The notes beneath the pieces were generated by a model. The model ran no database searches, was not told where the DNA came from, and saw only the letters and a program-made list of their open reading frames with translations. A stretch of 56,433 bases of DNA from positions 64,001-120,433 of the IMG/VR virus record IMGVR_UViG_3300025467_000526. One strand, given 5' to 3'. Below are positions 48,844 to 56,433 of the stretch, piece after piece (positions within the stretch are counted from its first letter, which is position 1; each line of letters starts with the position of its first letter). Source of the stretch: a virus. A program made the translations under genes and the position numbers.

Positions 48844-49530
48844 ATGCATGTTCGATTACTTAGTTTCTCTCAGCCAACAGAAGAGTTTGCATCAATGGGC
48901 ATTGAAGACGCACAGGAACTCATTGCGTATTGTGCCCGTGTCAGCAATCCCTCCAACCAACTTAACACCGAAACATCAGCAAAACTCATACAATACCTCA
49001 TCCGACACCAACATTGGAGCCCGCTCGAAATGGTGTCAGCCTGTATTGAAATCACCACTACCAGAGATATTGCCCGTCAAATACTTAGACACAGAAGTTT
49101 CAGTTTCCAAGAATTCAGTCAGCGATATGCTGACCCTACTAAAGACTTGTCGTTTGTATTGCGAGATGCACGAAAACAAGATAACAAAAATAGACAAAAC
49201 AGTATAGAACTTGATATTCATAATAACGATGAAGATCGATTCCTTGCCTATCAATGGGAACGTATGCAAGAGTTAGTTATTAAACAAAGCCGTGATGCAT
49301 ACGAATGGGCGATTAATAAAGGTATTGCTAAAGAACAAGCTCGTGCTGTATTGCCAGAAGGACTTATTGAAAGTCGATTATATATGAACGGCACACTACG
49401 CAGTTGGATTCATTTTATTGAATTACGGTCGGCTAATGGTACACAAAAAGAACATCAAGAAGTTGCTATAGCTTGTGCTCAAGTGATAGCTCAGATATTC
49501 CCGCTTGCCACTGATCTTTTAGCCAAGTAA
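48844..49530 (+). CDS. thyX: FAD-dependent thymidylate synthase
   Basis: ThyX makes dTMP from dUMP with methylene-tetrahydrofolate and NADPH. The diagnostic motif RHRSFSFQEFSQRY (RHR-x2-S-x4-S-x-R) is complete, and ALDTYPE substrate elements (LPEGLIESRLYMNGTLRSWI) follow. The 228 residues match the family. Phages use it to secure dTTP for replication. Its last 65 bases overlap the end of the minus-strand glycosyltransferase, and its terminator lies inside that gene. Confidence 0.95.
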   Translation: MHVRLLSFSQPTEEFASMGIEDAQELIAYCARVSNPSNQLNTETSAKLIQYLIRHQHWSPLEMVSACIEITTTRDIARQILRHRSFSFQEFSQRYADPTKDLSFVLRDARKQDNKNRQNSIELDIHNNDEDRFLAYQWERMQELVIKQSRDAYEWAINKGIAKEQARAVLPEGLIESRLYMNGTLRSWIHFIELRSANGTQKEHQEVAIACAQVIAQIFPLATDLLAK

Positions 49531-50158
49531 AATCATTTATCCTAGCAAGTGCCTCCGGATTGGAGGCATTTTTTTCTCCGTACATTTTACCAGAAATAGC
49601 ACCCATATAAGCATATCCGCCAAATGATGCATTGTTGTTTAGTTGTGTCCAAAAATATAATCTAGTAATGGATTCTTCATTATTAATTACTGCCAATTTG
49701 CAACACTCTCTAAATGCACTACGCCAAGTAGTAAATGGATCTGTATTGAATGCTGTAATATTACTAGCCTGATCTATTGCTTTAAATTTTGTACTAATAT
49801 TGGTAGTCATATCTACTGTATCTGTACTCATATTCATTGTGAGAAATTTTGGTAATAATTTAACTCCGCCATAACCATATGTTAGACTATTAATAGGATT
49901 AATACTACGCCATACGTGAACAACATCTAAATCCCATTCACTTACTTCATAGTCAAAATTGAAATCATTTAATATAACAGCGTCTGCATCGACTGCCCAA
50001 AACATTTTAGTCATAGCTTTTTTGGCAGCCGAAATGTGTGCTTGATGTATACCTTTAATTCCATGTACACGTTTTGCAAGAGGAAAACGTTCTTTTAAAC
50101 TGGCAAAGTTTTCATCTGCATTTTCTTCATCGTATGAAATAAAAATAATATCGTACAT
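49466..50158 (-). CDS. GT-A-type glycosyltransferase-like protein, phage pair member 1
   Basis: The 230-residue protein starts IIFISYDEENADENFASLKE, has KRVHGIKGIHQAHISAAKKA and FWAVDADAVILNDF with a D-x-D metal motif, and TWRSAFRECCKLAV later. It is paralogous to its upstream neighbour at 50158. I recall this family in marine phages next to tail genes. The donor and acceptor are unknown; glycosylation of tail proteins or of host lipopolysaccharide is possible. Its 3' end overlaps thyX. Confidence 0.7.
   Translation of the reverse strand: MYDIIFISYDEENADENFASLKERFPLAKRVHGIKGIHQAHISAAKKAMTKMFWAVDADAVILNDFNFDYEVSEWDLDVVHVWRSINPINSLTYGYGGVKLLPKFLTMNMSTDTVDMTTNISTKFKAIDQASNITAFNTDPFTTWRSAFRECCKLAVINNEESITRLYFWTQLNNNASFGGYAYMGAISGKMYGEKNASNPEALARINDFTWLKDQWQAGISELSLEHKL
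49550..49575 (+). terminator. Rho-independent terminator of thyX lying inside the opposite-strand gene
   Basis: TGCCTCC and GGAGGCA (7 bp) enclose GGATT and are followed by seven T. It ends the plus-strand transcript only, and forms the coding sequence for ASNPEAL on the minus strand. Confidence 0.85.
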
Positions 50159-51057
50159 TATTTGCGTCTTCCAATAATGCGTGGAGTATTAAGATATACA
50201 GTTTTGAAAAACTTACTGCCTGCACCGTCTAAATTAGCAATTTCTAATCCGCCATGCTTGTTTAATTCTTTACCTAAAAAATTAATGTATTTTGTCATTT
50301 CTTCCGGGTCTGCTAGTTCATGCGTAGTTTCCCAGAAGTTAGTTAACCATTCAAAATCACGTACCTGGCTATAATCCCAATCAGTAAACATTGTCTTATA
50401 ACAGCCTTCTCTGGCACCTAGTATTGACCAAATACCGTGTTCTACATCTGCGCCAACACTACACCAAATCAATAATCTGTGATAATTTTGCCACCAGATT
50501 TTTTTAAGGTCATTTGTTTTTCCGCCCTGCTCTAATGACATTTTTACCCCTTCTCTAAAGCCTGCTCTCCATGCTTGAAACGGTGTAGCATTAGTAAAGC
50601 TCTCGCTATAGTTTTCATTAAATTGGTAGTATCGATGATCAAAACAAAATTCAACACGACCTTTTACATCCATTGGATCCGAGTTTTCATGTGTACGCAT
50701 TTCATTGACAAATTTACGTGTCCATAATTTAAGTCCGCCATTACCATACATAAGTCCGTTAACATGAACTTTACCACACCAACTAAAAACATTTTCGCTA
50801 GTAAGACCCAACGCATCTAAATCAATTTCTACATTTAAAAATTCTGGGCTAACGATATTATCAGCATCTACTGTAACAAAATATTCAGTTTCACTTAGTG
50901 CCGCACAAGCCTTATGTGCCGCATCACTACCTTTAACACCATGTACACGTTTTGCCCAAGGCATTTTTGTTAGTAAATCTGCATAATTTTTTTCGGCGTT
51001 TGGCTCATCATAACTGAGAAATATGATGTCCTGATCAATAATTTTAATTTTATCCAT
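50158..51057 (-). CDS. GT-A-type glycosyltransferase-like protein, phage pair member 2
   Basis: The 299-residue protein shares with its neighbour the start IIFLSYDEPNAEKNYADLLT, the KRVHGVKGSDAAHKACAAL block and YFVTVDADNIVSPEF with D-x-D, then FQAWRAGFREGVKMSL. It is longer at the C-terminus (PEEMTKYINFLGKELNKHGG). The two are a tandem duplication. Start ATG at 51057; no close ribosome-binding site. Likely a nucleotide-sugar-dependent enzyme acting in the cytoplasm. Confidence 0.72.
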   Translation of the reverse strand: MDKIKIIDQDIIFLSYDEPNAEKNYADLLTKMPWAKRVHGVKGSDAAHKACAALSETEYFVTVDADNIVSPEFLNVEIDLDALGLTSENVFSWCGKVHVNGLMYGNGGLKLWTRKFVNEMRTHENSDPMDVKGRVEFCFDHRYYQFNENYSESFTNATPFQAWRAGFREGVKMSLEQGGKTNDLKKIWWQNYHRLLIWCSVGADVEHGIWSILGAREGCYKTMFTDWDYSQVRDFEWLTNFWETTHELADPEEMTKYINFLGKELNKHGGLEIANLDGAGSKFFKTVYLNTPRIIGRRK

Positions 51058-51637
51058 TTTTAATTAGTCCGTAACTTTGAAAATATATCCTAGAGGATAT
51101 CGATATCTTATCTATTTGAGTTTCTATTTTACTAGTGAAAGGAATACGCACTTCGGGTTCTTCCATTAATTCCTTAACATTAACTAGCATAGTTCTTATT
51201 AAGAAATCAAAATCATTTTTAAGCATTATAAAAAATACTGCATTACTAGTTATGCTATCTGCAAGTCTTGTTTTAGCTTTTTGTGAAAGAGTAAAAATCC
51301 AAGTTTGGTTTTCTAAATTCCATTCAACTGTTAGTTCTGTTGTTTTTGTTGGAGGGTTTTTAATCCATTGAAATATGTTATTTCTAAATCCGTATAACTG
51401 ATTAGATACTTGTATTAAAGATAGTTCAGTTTTACCTGTAACACCTTTAGTATATCCAATTACATAGTCCCGTGTGTACTTTTCTTTTTCTAAAAACGAC
51501 ACATACTCTTCTGCCGATATTTCGTAAGCATATTTTTCAGCAGGATCTTTTTGATTAGTAAGACTAGTTATAATTCCTGTTTTTTTATCATACACTAGGT
51601 AATATTTTTGAGGAGGCGTAAATTTAAACTTTGGCAT
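51050..51637 (-). CDS. Protein of unknown function within the glycosyltransferase cluster
   Basis: The 195-residue basic protein (KYYLVYDKKTGIITSLTNQK, LTVEWNLENQTWIFTLSQKA) seems beta-rich in its first half and helical later (FLIRTMLVNVKELMEE). It overlaps both neighbours by 8 and 14 bases. Nothing marks it as an enzyme; position suggests a virion or glycan-related role. I do not recognise the family. Confidence 0.65.
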   Translation of the reverse strand: MPKFKFTPPQKYYLVYDKKTGIITSLTNQKDPAEKYAYEISAEEYVSFLEKEKYTRDYVIGYTKGVTGKTELSLIQVSNQLYGFRNNIFQWIKNPPTKTTELTVEWNLENQTWIFTLSQKAKTRLADSITSNAVFFIMLKNDFDFLIRTMLVNVKELMEEPEVRIPFTSKIETQIDKISISSRIYFQSYGLIKNG

Positions 51638-52475
51638 CGATTAACTCCTCTAGCTGAGATATAATTTCTTTTGATAAGAAATCTTTTTCAACATAATGAA
51701 ATAATTGCGGTTGTTTAATATTACCTACAACTAGTTCTCCTTTATTGTTCAGTACAAAAGGTACAATATCCTGCCATCTATCTGCACCAGATGGCCACCC
51801 TTGTAATGGAATTTTCATATGAACAAATTTCATAGGGTTTAATCTATCTATTGCAGTCTGTTGTAGTCCTGTTATTTCAATAGTAATGGCAGCGGCCAAA
51901 TCCATACTAAGCCATTTTTGATAGTAATCTGGGGCATATATAGTGTAGCATGCTTCCCAGTTATTACAAACAAATTCTAGTACTTTGTAAAAATCGTAAG
52001 CAATATCTGATTTTTTAAAATAATGACATGCAAAATACGGGTTAGTTAATCGATTTGCAATAAAAGTTTTTCTATGAAAAGTATCTAACGGAATATGTTC
52101 TTGTTTATAATTATTAATATGTGAGCAAAATTTAATGTCAAAATTACTACAATATGTCCACCAATCACTGATATCACCGGACATTAACATGTCTGTATCC
52201 AACACTATTGTTTCATGATAAGGTGTTACGTGATAAAATTTCCAACGGTGTTCTGCCGCTAACGGGCTATTACCAATTTCTTCAAACCATGGAATAGGAA
52301 TTATTTGATCAAATGCTCGTAGATATTTTTTAGGAACTGTGTTGTTAGTAATTAAAGAAACATTGGTTATTTCTTTTTGACTATTTTTAATACTTAACGC
52401 CAGTGCATAGGCCTGTTGAACATAGTCAACTGTGTCGGTATTTTGTGCAAATAATAAAAATCCTTTAGACACCAT
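51624..52475 (-). CDS. GT8-like glycosyltransferase (DTD motif)
   Basis: The 283-residue protein has a GT-A pattern: KGFLLFAQNTDTVDYVQQAY, then ETIVLDTDMLMSGDISDWW with the D-T-D metal motif, and QTAIDRLNPMKFVHMKIPLQ. It is a paralogue of the next upstream gene (52465). This suggests a second tandem duplication beside the YDE-type pair. Overlaps with neighbours are 11-14 bases. Cytoplasmic enzyme acting on a nucleotide sugar is inferred. Confidence 0.7.
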   Translation of the reverse strand: MVSKGFLLFAQNTDTVDYVQQAYALALSIKNSQKEITNVSLITNNTVPKKYLRAFDQIIPIPWFEEIGNSPLAAEHRWKFYHVTPYHETIVLDTDMLMSGDISDWWTYCSNFDIKFCSHINNYKQEHIPLDTFHRKTFIANRLTNPYFACHYFKKSDIAYDFYKVLEFVCNNWEACYTIYAPDYYQKWLSMDLAAAITIEITGLQQTAIDRLNPMKFVHMKIPLQGWPSGADRWQDIVPFVLNNKGELVVGNIKQPQLFHYVEKDFLSKEIISQLEELIDAKV

Positions 52476-53313
52476 AACCTCCGTCGATGTAACGATTTAA
52501 ACTAAATTTATTCATTACATGGACATCCAATCCTGTAGTCTTAATAAGAGTATATTCGCCTAGATGACTTTTCTTTTCAATTAAGAATTTCATTTTATTA
52601 TCATCTGTACTTACTAAAACATCCTTATCGGATGTATATGTCATTTGTCCAGGTAATTCAATTACAAAATTACCTTCTGTTTTTCCATTAAAAATATGTA
52701 TAGCAATACTGAACGCATAATCATTTCTAAAAGTGTTTGTCTCAATAGCATATAGAGTTCTGAAATAAACCCAATTATTTTTAATGTATTCAATCATATC
52801 AAAAAAAGATTGCATTAATATATTTTTATCAAATATAAAAACACTTGCCCAATAAAAAGGAATGCTATAGGGATTTATTCTCTTAAATGCATCTTCATTT
52901 CTATCCGATGCTAGATCAAAACTTTTTCTGTATATTTGAAATTCGTATTGATTATGTAACGCAGGTTTTAAAATACTAGAATTTAAAATATAATCTGTAT
53001 CCATGACCAATGTGCGATCGTAAGGCGATAAATTATAAACACTGGTACGACTAAAATTTTTCCATTCGGACGTTACTCCTGTAATAGATCCGTCGAAAAA
53101 TTTTCTTGTTTGGATTGGTCCTGTTGTGTCTAGTTCTATAACTTGATCAAACCCGTGATTAGGATAATTACTAGACAACCATCGTGTATTATCTGTAATT
53201 AAACTAACAGGAATATCTAAATATTTTTTAATTCTACTAGCGGCAAAAATTGCCATTTTGATGTAATCAATTTTAGAATTATTCTGTGCAATTAGTACAG
53301 CACCTATTGTCAT
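52465..53313 (-). CDS. GT8-like glycosyltransferase (DTD motif), paralogue
   Basis: The 282-residue protein matches its neighbour in order: AVLIAQNNSKIDYIKMAIFA, PVSLITDN, then RTLVMDTDYILNSSILK with D-T-D, and a C-terminal VHVMNKFSLNRYIDGG. The sequence pair is clearly divergent. It begins four bases inside the end of the small gene at 53310, so the five downstream genes are translated from one transcript. Confidence 0.7.
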   Translation of the reverse strand: MTIGAVLIAQNNSKIDYIKMAIFAASRIKKYLDIPVSLITDNTRWLSSNYPNHGFDQVIELDTTGPIQTRKFFDGSITGVTSEWKNFSRTSVYNLSPYDRTLVMDTDYILNSSILKPALHNQYEFQIYRKSFDLASDRNEDAFKRINPYSIPFYWASVFIFDKNILMQSFFDMIEYIKNNWVYFRTLYAIETNTFRNDYAFSIAIHIFNGKTEGNFVIELPGQMTYTSDKDVLVSTDDNKMKFLIEKKSHLGEYTLIKTTGLDVHVMNKFSLNRYIDGGYGV

Positions 53314-53660
53314 AATTCAACTATGTCCGCAATCTTTCTTTTACGTTTTAATTCATTATACTTTGCCGCATAATCGTTAGTTGATTCAAAATATACAAAT
53401 ACAATATCATTTAAAAATTTCTGTACGTCTTCAATTAGTACAGGCAAATCATTAGAGTCGACAAATACTGCATCAGTTGTATATCCTAGATCAATAACTG
53501 TTTTAATAAACGTAATTAATTCAGAATTTATTTTGAATGCCGCACCGTTGGTATAATATACCAATTTTTGATTGTATTCTTCTAGTATTATTCTGCGTTG
53601 ATTTGAAAGTGTAGCAGTATAATTGGCTACAGCAAACGCTTTTTCAATTCTCTCATCCAT
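53310..53660 (-). CDS. Small conserved T4-like phage protein, function unknown
   Basis: A 116-residue protein starting MDERIEKAFAVANYTATLSN, with QRRIILEEYNQKLVYYTNGA, ELITFIKTVIDLG and FLNDIVFVYFESTNDYAAKY. I recall this family in T4-like marine phages. It is largely helical. GGAG lies seven bases before the ATG, so the in-frame TTG two codons upstream is not used as start. First gene of the glycosyltransferase operon. Confidence 0.75.
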   Translation of the reverse strand: MDERIEKAFAVANYTATLSNQRRIILEEYNQKLVYYTNGAAFKINSELITFIKTVIDLGYTTDAVFVDSNDLPVLIEDVQKFLNDIVFVYFESTNDYAAKYNELKRKRKIADIVEL

Positions 53661-53681
53661 AAACAAACTCCGTAGTGTACT

Positions 53682-53710
53682 ATATTACACTAGTATAATT
53701 AGCTTGTCAA
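53682..53710 (-). promoter_or_regulatory. Sigma70-type promoter for the glycosyltransferase operon with overlapping inverted repeat
   Basis: On the minus strand TTGACA is followed after 17 bases by TAATAT. TAGTGTA and TACACTA (plus-strand 53673-53679 and 53686-53692) form a 7-bp inverted repeat covering the -10 and the expected start, an operator-like layout. Confidence 0.55.
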
Positions 53711-53714
53711 TGAT

Positions 53715-55553
53715 TTAGAATGATGAAACTTGGGCAACTGTCGGCAAATAACTATAAGTATTGATACCAGTTGTTTGGTTAGCTGTTACATGGCTGCCTG
53801 ATGCATACGTGATATTGACTTGAGCGGCTACTGTGCCAGTAACGTCCTCATCTATATCAAAGGTATTTCCGCTACTCTTGTAAGTGTCTTCCGTTGCGGC
53901 TGTCGACAAATCTTGCAATTCAATTTTAAATGTTAATACACTACCGCCAGCATCTAATTTTGCCAATATGTCATATTGGTTTGGTGCATATAACACAGAT
54001 CCTGAACTGCCTAAACTAGCTGTATATATAGTAACATATGAACCGCCTTTATTTGCTAAAAAATAATTCCAGCCATTACTAGTATTTCCAGCAGTTGTTG
54101 TAGCAGAACGTGTGCCAGTTAAACCAAAAGAAATAGTTCCCATGTTGTTTAACAATGTGTACCAGGAATCATTTTTATTTGCAGGTACAACTGTTGCAGG
54201 AGGATAAGTTGCAGGTATTGTTGCACTAGCAGTTGATGTTCCTGCTTCACTCATACTGGCAGTAAATTGTATTAGTCCGCCCGAATTAAAGAAATACTGT
54301 GCGGCTTGTGCGGCAGTATATGAACCTCCACCGCCGTATGTACCACCATTCCATGTCACTGTGAACACATTATTAATTGTTTGAATATTACTTTCAATAA
54401 CGTTAAGATTGTACGTCATTGTCGTTGTAGCAACTGATTGAGATATGTTAACTGAGTAACTTGTAGCAATAAATGGACGACTTGGAGAAGGTAATCCTGG
54501 TCCTCCCACTGACTGACTTAAATTGACATACCATTGAGATCCGCCGGCAAAGCCATTAATAATTGTACCTTGCGTAACACCTCCGTAAGCATCTCCTGTT
54601 CCGCCGCCATACAACATCATATTAACAGCAAGAGTACCGCTTGTAATACTAGTAATAGTTAATGTACTATTGACAATATATCCTGAAAAAACACAAGTGT
54701 TTACCGATGTGATCTTTGTGCCAGATGCAACTCCAGAACCTGTTACTGTCATGCCTGCAACAAGAGATGCACTTGGAAATGCAGTTGTTGTCATTATATT
54801 TCCAACAATATATGCACTTGCTGTAGGGTTTGGGTTTGGATTTGTTATAGTTGATCCACCCCAAGGATACGATGAACCTACTCTATACGCAGTATACGGA
54901 AAATTATTTAAAGGAGAAGATAATCCTGTAGTGCTAGCTAGCATTGTGCCTGGAGGTGTTGCATAACATCCAGGATACGTGACTCCGTTCACAGTAGTAC
55001 TACTAGAATTAGCTAATGCTGATGCTATTACACCATATGCTATTTTATCAACTTCTCGAATGTCTGTGCTTGTTGTAGGTATTGTAAGAGCAGGACTAGT
55101 AGCTACACCTAACTGATGATAATTTAAATTTGTAATATCTAAATATAAATTATTCCAATCGCTTACTTTAACTTTACCTCCGGCACCTGCTAACTGAGAA
55201 CTATTTAAAATTTGCCCGTAACCGGGATACACGCCACCACCCGAAGTATACACGCTCATAATATTATATACTATTGTTTGAATAGCATTATAATCTTCAT
55301 AAACAATTGGTATCACAGTACCTGTGAACGTTGTTGGAGAACCCGAACTTCCTACTGTTTGACTAGTGCTAACAGTATAAGTTCCTGTACCTCCAGTTCC
55401 TGTACCTTGAGCAAGTATATAAGTACTATTTGCACCAGCATTCCATGTAATAAGCATTGGCACTATTACAGGTTGGTTGGCAGTAACAGAGGTAACAGTT
55501 AATGTTGTCCCTGAAATATAACCAGAAAATGTTTCAGCTGTTGGAAAAGTCAT
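53715..55553 (-). CDS. Tail/fibre-type structural protein with repeated GT-rich beta modules
   Basis: The 612-residue protein starts with FSGYISGTTLTVTSVTANQP, a module common in phage tail proteins (GTGGTGTYTVSTSQTV ending), and has another near residue 290 (FSGYIVNSTLTITSITSGTL). Between them, VIPIVYEDYNAIQTIVYNIM and YPGYGQILNSSQLAGAGGKV lead to KVSDWNNLYLDITNLNYHQL, a block I know from tail proteins of many myoviruses. The C-terminal 200 residues are homologous to the neighbouring gene. Expected location is the tail or baseplate. Confidence 0.82.
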   Translation of the reverse strand: MTFPTAETFSGYISGTTLTVTSVTANQPVIVPMLITWNAGANSTYILAQGTGTGGTGTYTVSTSQTVGSSGSPTTFTGTVIPIVYEDYNAIQTIVYNIMSVYTSGGGVYPGYGQILNSSQLAGAGGKVKVSDWNNLYLDITNLNYHQLGVATSPALTIPTTSTDIREVDKIAYGVIASALANSSSTTVNGVTYPGCYATPPGTMLASTTGLSSPLNNFPYTAYRVGSSYPWGGSTITNPNPNPTASAYIVGNIMTTTAFPSASLVAGMTVTGSGVASGTKITSVNTCVFSGYIVNSTLTITSITSGTLAVNMMLYGGGTGDAYGGVTQGTIINGFAGGSQWYVNLSQSVGGPGLPSPSRPFIATSYSVNISQSVATTTMTYNLNVIESNIQTINNVFTVTWNGGTYGGGGSYTAAQAAQYFFNSGGLIQFTASMSEAGTSTASATIPATYPPATVVPANKNDSWYTLLNNMGTISFGLTGTRSATTTAGNTSNGWNYFLANKGGSYVTIYTASLGSSGSVLYAPNQYDILAKLDAGGSVLTFKIELQDLSTAATEDTYKSSGNTFDIDEDVTGTVAAQVNITYASGSHVTANQTTGINTYSYLPTVAQVSSF

Positions 55554-55554
55554 A

Positions 55555-56433
55555 TTAGAGAGGATTTACTGTTGTAATGTTTGGCAAATAATTATAAACG
55601 TTTTGTCCGGTAGCATTTACCATAGTTACATAATTACCAGAAGCGTAAGATATGTTTACTTCACTGGATAATGTTCCTGTAACATCCTCATCGATATCAT
55701 AAGGATTAGTACCGCCTGAACCAAATGCAACTTGTTTATAGTAATCTTCAGTTCCTGCCGCTTGGAAAGATGTTCCAGATAATGTAGCTGTAATTAAATT
55801 ACTAATTACAATGGGTGTGGCTGCCGTAGCATTATTATAACTAGTGGCTAGTGTAACACTATTGTTACCGGCATTTACACTTGCTACATAATAAGTTGTT
55901 GCTGAAGATCCTGTGCCTCCAGTCAATCCATTTCCGCCAGTACCTGTTAATATAATAATTGTTCCTTGTAGTATGCTTGAAATATTGCCTTGCGAAATAT
56001 TTAAAAATACTGAGCTAGGAGCACCTGTACTGGAAACTGTTCCTGTTACTGTAGGGAAACTACTTGATAAATCTTCAAAATCAATCTGGAATGTCAATTG
56101 ATTTGCTTGAGCATTTAATTGTGCCCAAATTGTATATTGGTTCGGTGCATATAAATTGGTACCTGGAGTACCTGCACTCTGTACAAATATTGGAGTAAAT
56201 TGATTTCCAGCCTGTGATAGGAAATATTGCCAACCATAACTAGTTCCAGTACCGCCCGATCCACTTTGTGTAACACCATAATAACTAAAATTAATAGTAC
56301 CCATGTTGTTTAACAAGGTATACCATGAATAATTTTTAGTACCAGTAGTAGGAATAGCACCGGCACTGGTAGGAATTGTAGGTGTTAATGTTCCTGGACT
56401 ACTCATGCTGGCATTAAACTGTATACTACCACC
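55555..56433 (-). CDS. Paralogous tail/fibre-type protein, N-terminus outside the window
   Basis: The frame stays open to the right edge: before the ATG at 56406 the codons encode GGSIQFNAS, matching GGLIQFTAS in the neighbour, so the true start lies beyond. The shared module is YSWYTLLNNMGTINF, the APNQYTIWAQLNA block and a C-terminal DIDEDVTGTLSSEVNISYAS ending in YLPNITTV. The neighbour lacks the inserted repeat of about 70 residues around GTVSSTGAPSSVFLNISQGN. A tail protein is inferred. Confidence 0.8.
   Translation of the reverse strand, partial: GGSIQFNASMSSPGTLTPTIPTSAGAIPTTGTKNYSWYTLLNNMGTINFSYYGVTQSGSGGTGTSYGWQYFLSQAGNQFTPIFVQSAGTPGTNLYAPNQYTIWAQLNAQANQLTFQIDFEDLSSSFPTVTGTVSSTGAPSSVFLNISQGNISSILQGTIIILTGTGGNGLTGGTGSSATTYYVASVNAGNNSVTLATSYNNATAATPIVISNLITATLSGTSFQAAGTEDYYKQVAFGSGGTNPYDIDEDVTGTLSSEVNISYASGNYVTMVNATGQNVYNYLPNITTVNPL

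Noticed and set aside
55212-55502. Cys/Ser-rich plus-strand frame inside the minus-strand tail gene
   Set aside because: Its composition is the mirror of Gly/Thr-rich coding sequence on the other strand, and the tail frame continues through it.
1-56433. Prophage or host chromosome segment
   Set aside because: No integrase, attachment site, host operon or tRNA was seen, and gene content and late promoters are those of a lytic T4-like phage.
1-56433. tRNA genes
   Set aside because: The few intergenic gaps are mostly below 160 bases and none shows the conserved T-arm or anticodon-arm pattern; a dedicated tRNA scan would decide.

Overview
The window is a low-GC, gene-dense segment of a T4-like myovirus that infects a Gram-negative bacterium. 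This rests on a family-B polymerase of T4 gp43 type, a gp44-type clamp loader, PhoH, a T4 RNase H-like nuclease, a DsbA-like protein, T4-style late promoters (variants of TATAAATA), a set of proteins that look packaged into the head, and a lysis cassette with a two-component spanin. Most neighbouring genes overlap by a few bases. Many hypothetical genes resemble families I remember from marine T4-like phages; this comes from memory, not from a search. No tRNA, rRNA, integrase, transposase or CRISPR array was seen, and no gene-free stretch exceeds 300 bases.

Layout from left to right: virion surface/tail genes (1-2753); a small block with a DnaE-like fragment, a GroES-like co-chaperonin and the clamp loader (2753-5261); phoH on the minus strand with a structured leader (5269-6090); two conserved late genes, then lysis genes: GH19 endolysin, spanin pair, 3TM holin and a secreted lysine-rich peptide (6149-9535); a proteostasis operon with DnaJ, peptide deformylase and full-length ClpA (9606-13228); a late block of probable internal head proteins with capsid-targeting-like N-termini, including a 1133-residue protein with three nucleotidyl-transfer-like regions and a Dps ferritin (13875-22650); two 2OG-Fe(II) oxygenase-like proteins, DsbA and DNA polymerase (22683-26856).

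The central region (26858-41782) mixes a probable sliding clamp with sugar-nucleotide genes (UDP-glucose dehydrogenase-like, Gfo/Idh/MocA and MDR oxidoreductases, glycosyltransferase) and a scattered 7-deazaguanine set (DpdA/TGT-like transglycosylase, QueD-like, FolE, QueE). The likely joint product is phage DNA carrying a 7-deazaguanine base. A PD-(D/E)XK nuclease sits among these genes and could spare such DNA. No QueC is present here. The next region (41782-49530) holds conserved unknown genes, a MoxR AAA+ ATPase with its metallopeptidase/VWA partner, and ThyX. The minus-strand end (49466-56433) has four glycosyltransferases of two types behind a small gene and two paralogous tail proteins.

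Regulation is unusually legible. Near-consensus sigma70 promoters precede clamp loader, dnaJ, clamp, folE, moxR and VWA genes, and three of them are merged with hairpins or terminators. Late genes have promoters placed so that late RNA loses the 5' arm of a hairpin that would block translation in read-through RNA. The polymerase leader carries a hairpin shaped like the T4 gp43 operator. All functional calls come from reading motifs by eye and no database search was run.
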